Below are positions 60,910 through 64,000 of a stretch of DNA of 64,000 nucleotides, piece after piece. This DNA comes from Wyeomyia smithii (Eukaryota > Arthropoda > Insecta > Diptera > Culicidae), in NCBI RefSeq assembly GCF_029784165.1, contig NC_073695.1:98747485-98811484 (forward strand), in the 5' to 3' direction. How positions within the stretch are numbered: the stretch's first letter is position 1; every line of letters starts with the position of its first letter. Under the pieces are notes generated by a model, which was not told the DNA's origin, did not search any database, and worked only from the letters and a program-made list of their open reading frames with translations. A program made the position numbers and the translations under genes.

Positions 60910-63010
60910 AAAAAAAACCTAAATTAATCCACCTAGCGGTCAGACTCAGCCTTTCTCATTCAAACTTATTATTTGTAAAAATAGATTTACATGAATGCTT
61001 AAATCCAAAAAGGTATATTCACTCTTTGGGTTCTAAAATATTGATGTTGTAATTGAAGTATAAAATATGAAATTTGACGTAATGTTAGTGTTTCAGAAAT
61101 AGCGAAATATAAGAAATGACTCTTAATTTCGAACAATTTAATCACGAGCGATACCGGGAATGTTCAAATAGTACGATACCACATTTAAATCATGTTGAGG
61201 CCATATATATTGATCAAAGCAGCTATTGTGTTGAATAGTGTTTGAATTTCTTTTCTTTACAAAACTTTTGAACAGTATATCAAATTTTTATGAAGTTTGT
61301 TATTTGTAAGTTTGAGAGATGACTCGTTTGTATGACACTAGTTATGTTCAAATAAGTCGTGTAATACTTGAGATAATAGACTTTGGTTGTTTTACAAATT
61401 AAAACATAACGGTTGCTTAAGTTTGATAACAATCAAATGAAAAGGGAACGTATGGGGGAGCCAAACTTTGGAACCACGTGTTCAATCATAATTCATCAGT
61501 TAACCCTTAACTATCCCGTTCATTCGATATCAATATTGTTCAAATCTGTTGTGTAGTTTCTAAGATAATGAAGTTTAGTGATTCTCACATTTCGATACAT
61601 TACAGACGACGTTACATTCCGATTACAGCAAAATTCAATAGGGTGTTATGAGGCAGCTAGACCTTTCATTTGATACTGATTCTGTGGAAATCGTGTCAAC
61701 CATCTCTGAGAAAAGTTAGTGAGCCCAAGTAGTCATCAGAATATGTTTCTTTTCATAGCTGGATTTCACATTTTTAAACATAACAGGAAAAGTAATAATC
61801 CGTTCGCAAAAAAAAAATCATTAGAGTCCTATGGGGCAACAAGACTTTACATATGACACTGATTTTATGAAAATCGGTCCAGCCATCTCTGAGAAACATG
61901 AGTGAGATTAAACAGTCTCCAGAACACGTTTCTTTCTGTAACTTCTGAACCATATGTTCAATCTTCATAAAATTCAAAAGTTGAGGGTTTTTTGGTAGAC
62001 CGTTCATTTGAAACCAATTTTGTTCTAATCGGTGAGGCCACATATTTTGATCGTAGCTATAGTTTTAAACAGTCTGCGGGTTTAGTTTCTTTCTATAACT
62101 TTCAAACCACACTTTTAAACATTATGAAATTCATTGTTTAAGGGTTTGAAAGCCCATTTATTTGAATTCAACTATGTTCATAGCTTCTGAGATATAAGAG
62201 CGTTTTTCACATTCTGACGCAGCGCCAAAACTAAAAGTTTGATTACAATGAAATTCAATAGCAATCTAAGCGGGAAACAGACCCTTCATTTGACACCAAG
62301 ATAGAAAGAATCGGTCAGACCATCTCTGATAAAAGTGAGTGCGAAAAAAAGGTGCACATACACACGTACACACCCATACACAAACATATACACTTATACG
62401 TGCATATATGCAGAAAATGCTCGATTCGTCGAACTGAGTTGAGTAGTATATGACATTCAGCCATTTCAATCATTTTTCTACCTTTTAATTAGCCAGTGAT
62501 CGTTAGGAGAAAGTCAATATGTTTACTTTCATTATGTGATTTCACATTTTTATGAACAACGGGCACAGTTACAATCTGATTGCAATGAAATTCAATAGCA
62601 ACTTATGGGGCAACTAGACCTTTCATTTGACACTAATTTTGTGAAAATCGGTTCAGCCATCACTGAGAAAAATGAGTGAGTTTCAACAACCTCAGGATAA
62701 CTTTTCTTTACATAACTTTTGAACCATATGTTTAATCATAATGAAATTCAAAGGTTAAGGGTTCTGGAGACAGACCAATCATTTGAAACCAATTTTATTG
62801 AAATCGGTTGTGTGGTTTCTGAGATATTGATGTTTCGTGATTTTTACATTTCGATACATAACCTCTAAACTAAAAATCCGATTTCAATGAAATTCAATAG
62901 TAACCTATGGCGCAACGAGACCTTTCATTTGCAATTATTTTTATGAAAATCGGTCCAGCCATCTCTGAGAAAAGTGAGTGAGAAAAAAAAGTTGCACATA
63001 CACACACACA

Positions 63011-63065
<55 letters not shown>

Positions 63066-63200
63066 ACATACATACATACATACAGAAAATGCTCAGTTCG
63101 TCGAAAGGGGTCGAGTGGTATATGACATTCGGCCATTGGGACCACTTTTATACCTTCGGTTTTTCCAGTGATTGCTATACCTTTCTAGGAGAAAGGCAAA
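60910..63200 (+). repeat. Family P dispersed repeat, long copy (about 1.5 units)
   Basis: It starts near CCTAGCGGTCAGACTCAGCC and ends with the palindrome CCTTTCTAGGAGAAAGG (63180-63196). Two alternating internal modules recur: one with TTTCATTTGACAC and GCCATCTCTGAGAAAAGTGA, one with CTTTTGAACCATATGTTTAA. A first unit ends near 62515 after a short CA tract, and a second partial unit with a longer CA microsatellite follows. No ORF. Confidence 0.75.
62999..63084. repeat. (CA)n microsatellite with CATA variants
   Basis: A CA-rich tract inside family P, at the position where the copy at 318-5165 carries TA and the R1-type LINE. Confidence 0.95.
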
Positions 63201-63248
63201 ACCATGGGTGGAACTGGCTTTACGTTATATAACCTGAAAAAAAAACAA

Positions 63249-63303
63249 TATGGGACAAAGTATGCGGGTATATTTCAAAAGTACTCGCATATTTTGTCCC
63301 ATC
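63249..63303. repeat. Inverted repeat, arms about 21 bp
   Basis: ATGGGACAAAGTATGCGGGTA and its near-inverse TACTCGCATATTTTGTCCCAT face each other with an 11-bp loop. The phrase ATGGGACAA recurs at about 63515. Confidence 0.75.
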
Positions 63304-63612
63304 CCATATAAATTCAACCAGCAAGTTGCTGGCAGCAACCGGCAGTATCACTGGCAACGTAAATTGCACTACAGAAAAACAACATAAGTCTAGTTAATTG
63401 AACGACACACTTCTATATGCCTGAAGTTATCCGATATACACTAATCTGGAACAAAATTATATGTTCTCAGTATGTACCACTATGCAGTGGGACTGTAATG
63501 CGGGTACTTTCAATATGGGACAAGCACAACTTGGTATTTTTCCATGTTTTTCCATACAAAAGTATCAATTTTATATTTTTTCGGAAAATATGATAACAAT
63601 GAAAATTAAAAT

Positions 63613-63935
63613 CACATATCCGCATCCGCATCCGCATCATACCATGCGGATATTGAAAAAAAATATCGCTTCATAAAATATTGCAGAAAAATTTTCATTG
63701 GTGTATTTACTGCTCGCCCAAATAACTTTTGCACTGGGGAGGGGCATGGTTATGTGAAAAAAGCAAAATGTAAAAAAGGTATGCTACGGATATCCGCAGC
63801 CGCATCCGCATCTGCGAATGCGGAACATCCGCATGAAAATTGACATCCGCATCAACATCTGCATCAGTAATCACATATCCGCATCCGCATCCGCATCTGC
63901 AGATGTCTGAAAAGTCACATCCGTAACATCCCTGG
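63613..63935. repeat. CCGCAT hexamer-rich segment, possible DNA-element end
   Basis: ATCCGCATCCGCATCCGCAT and related hexamers cluster at 63617-63640 and 63790-63905. The minus strand at about 63935 starts CAGGGATGTTACGGATGTGA, like a hAT-type end, but no partner end or target duplication was found. Confidence 0.45.
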
Positions 63936-64000
63936 TCGTATGCTGACTGGGAAGGGGGATCGTACGCGGGAGTATCCCCATGTTAGGGGCAGCGTACAAC

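Noticed and set aside
62894..63145. Open frames with Cys-Val or Thr-His repeats
   Set aside because: They translate the CA microsatellite of family P.

Overview
This is a transposon-dense eukaryotic (insect) window. The mix of repeats points to a culicine mosquito, most likely Aedes: ITmD37E-type and maT Tc1/mariner relatives, R1-, I- and CR1-type LINEs, several tRNA-derived SINEs, many short TIR elements, and a dispersed repeat carrying CA/TA microsatellites. The genus is inference; nothing in the window names the species.

Layout. 0-5.2 kb: an R1-clade LINE with an intact 1,020-residue ORF2 sits inside the TA microsatellite of an older dispersed repeat. 5.2-12.2 kb: short tandem repeats, TA-flanked MITEs, a composite duplication with a 247-bp perfect flanking repeat, and a Tc1 remnant. 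12.3-15.8 kb: a decayed CR1-like LINE on the minus strand, broken by a MITE that is itself interrupted. 16.2-24.6 kb: a three-level nest, with a nearly complete I-clade LINE inside a maT (DD37D) transposon inside a noncoding TIR element. 24.6-35.6 kb: SINEs, TA arrays and a Tc1 (DD34E) transposon holding a giant piggyBac-like palindrome. 35.6-42.5 kb: an RT fragment split by a SINE, two hAT MITEs, and a 3.6-kb hAT-type element whose ends carry TATCGATA repeats, plus ITmD37E remnants.

42.9-57.7 kb holds the two host genes, which converge. Gene A (+, 42930-47357, 14 visible coding exons, 5' exon not found) encodes a secreted Thr-rich modular protein with ten Cys-pair modules and many EYLPP motifs; every exon is a multiple of three bases in phase 0. 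Gene B (-, 57692-49738, two exons) encodes a predicted single-pass membrane protein of about 610 residues. Its 6.1-kb intron is filled with a second, broken R1 copy and two SINEs. 58-64 kb: a second giant palindrome and a long copy of the dispersed repeat.

The two host genes may be a cuticle or matrix protein and a membrane protein; no functional link between them can be read from sequence. All other protein-coding sequence is transposon-derived, and mostly broken. Coordinates of repeat edges may be off by one or two bases.
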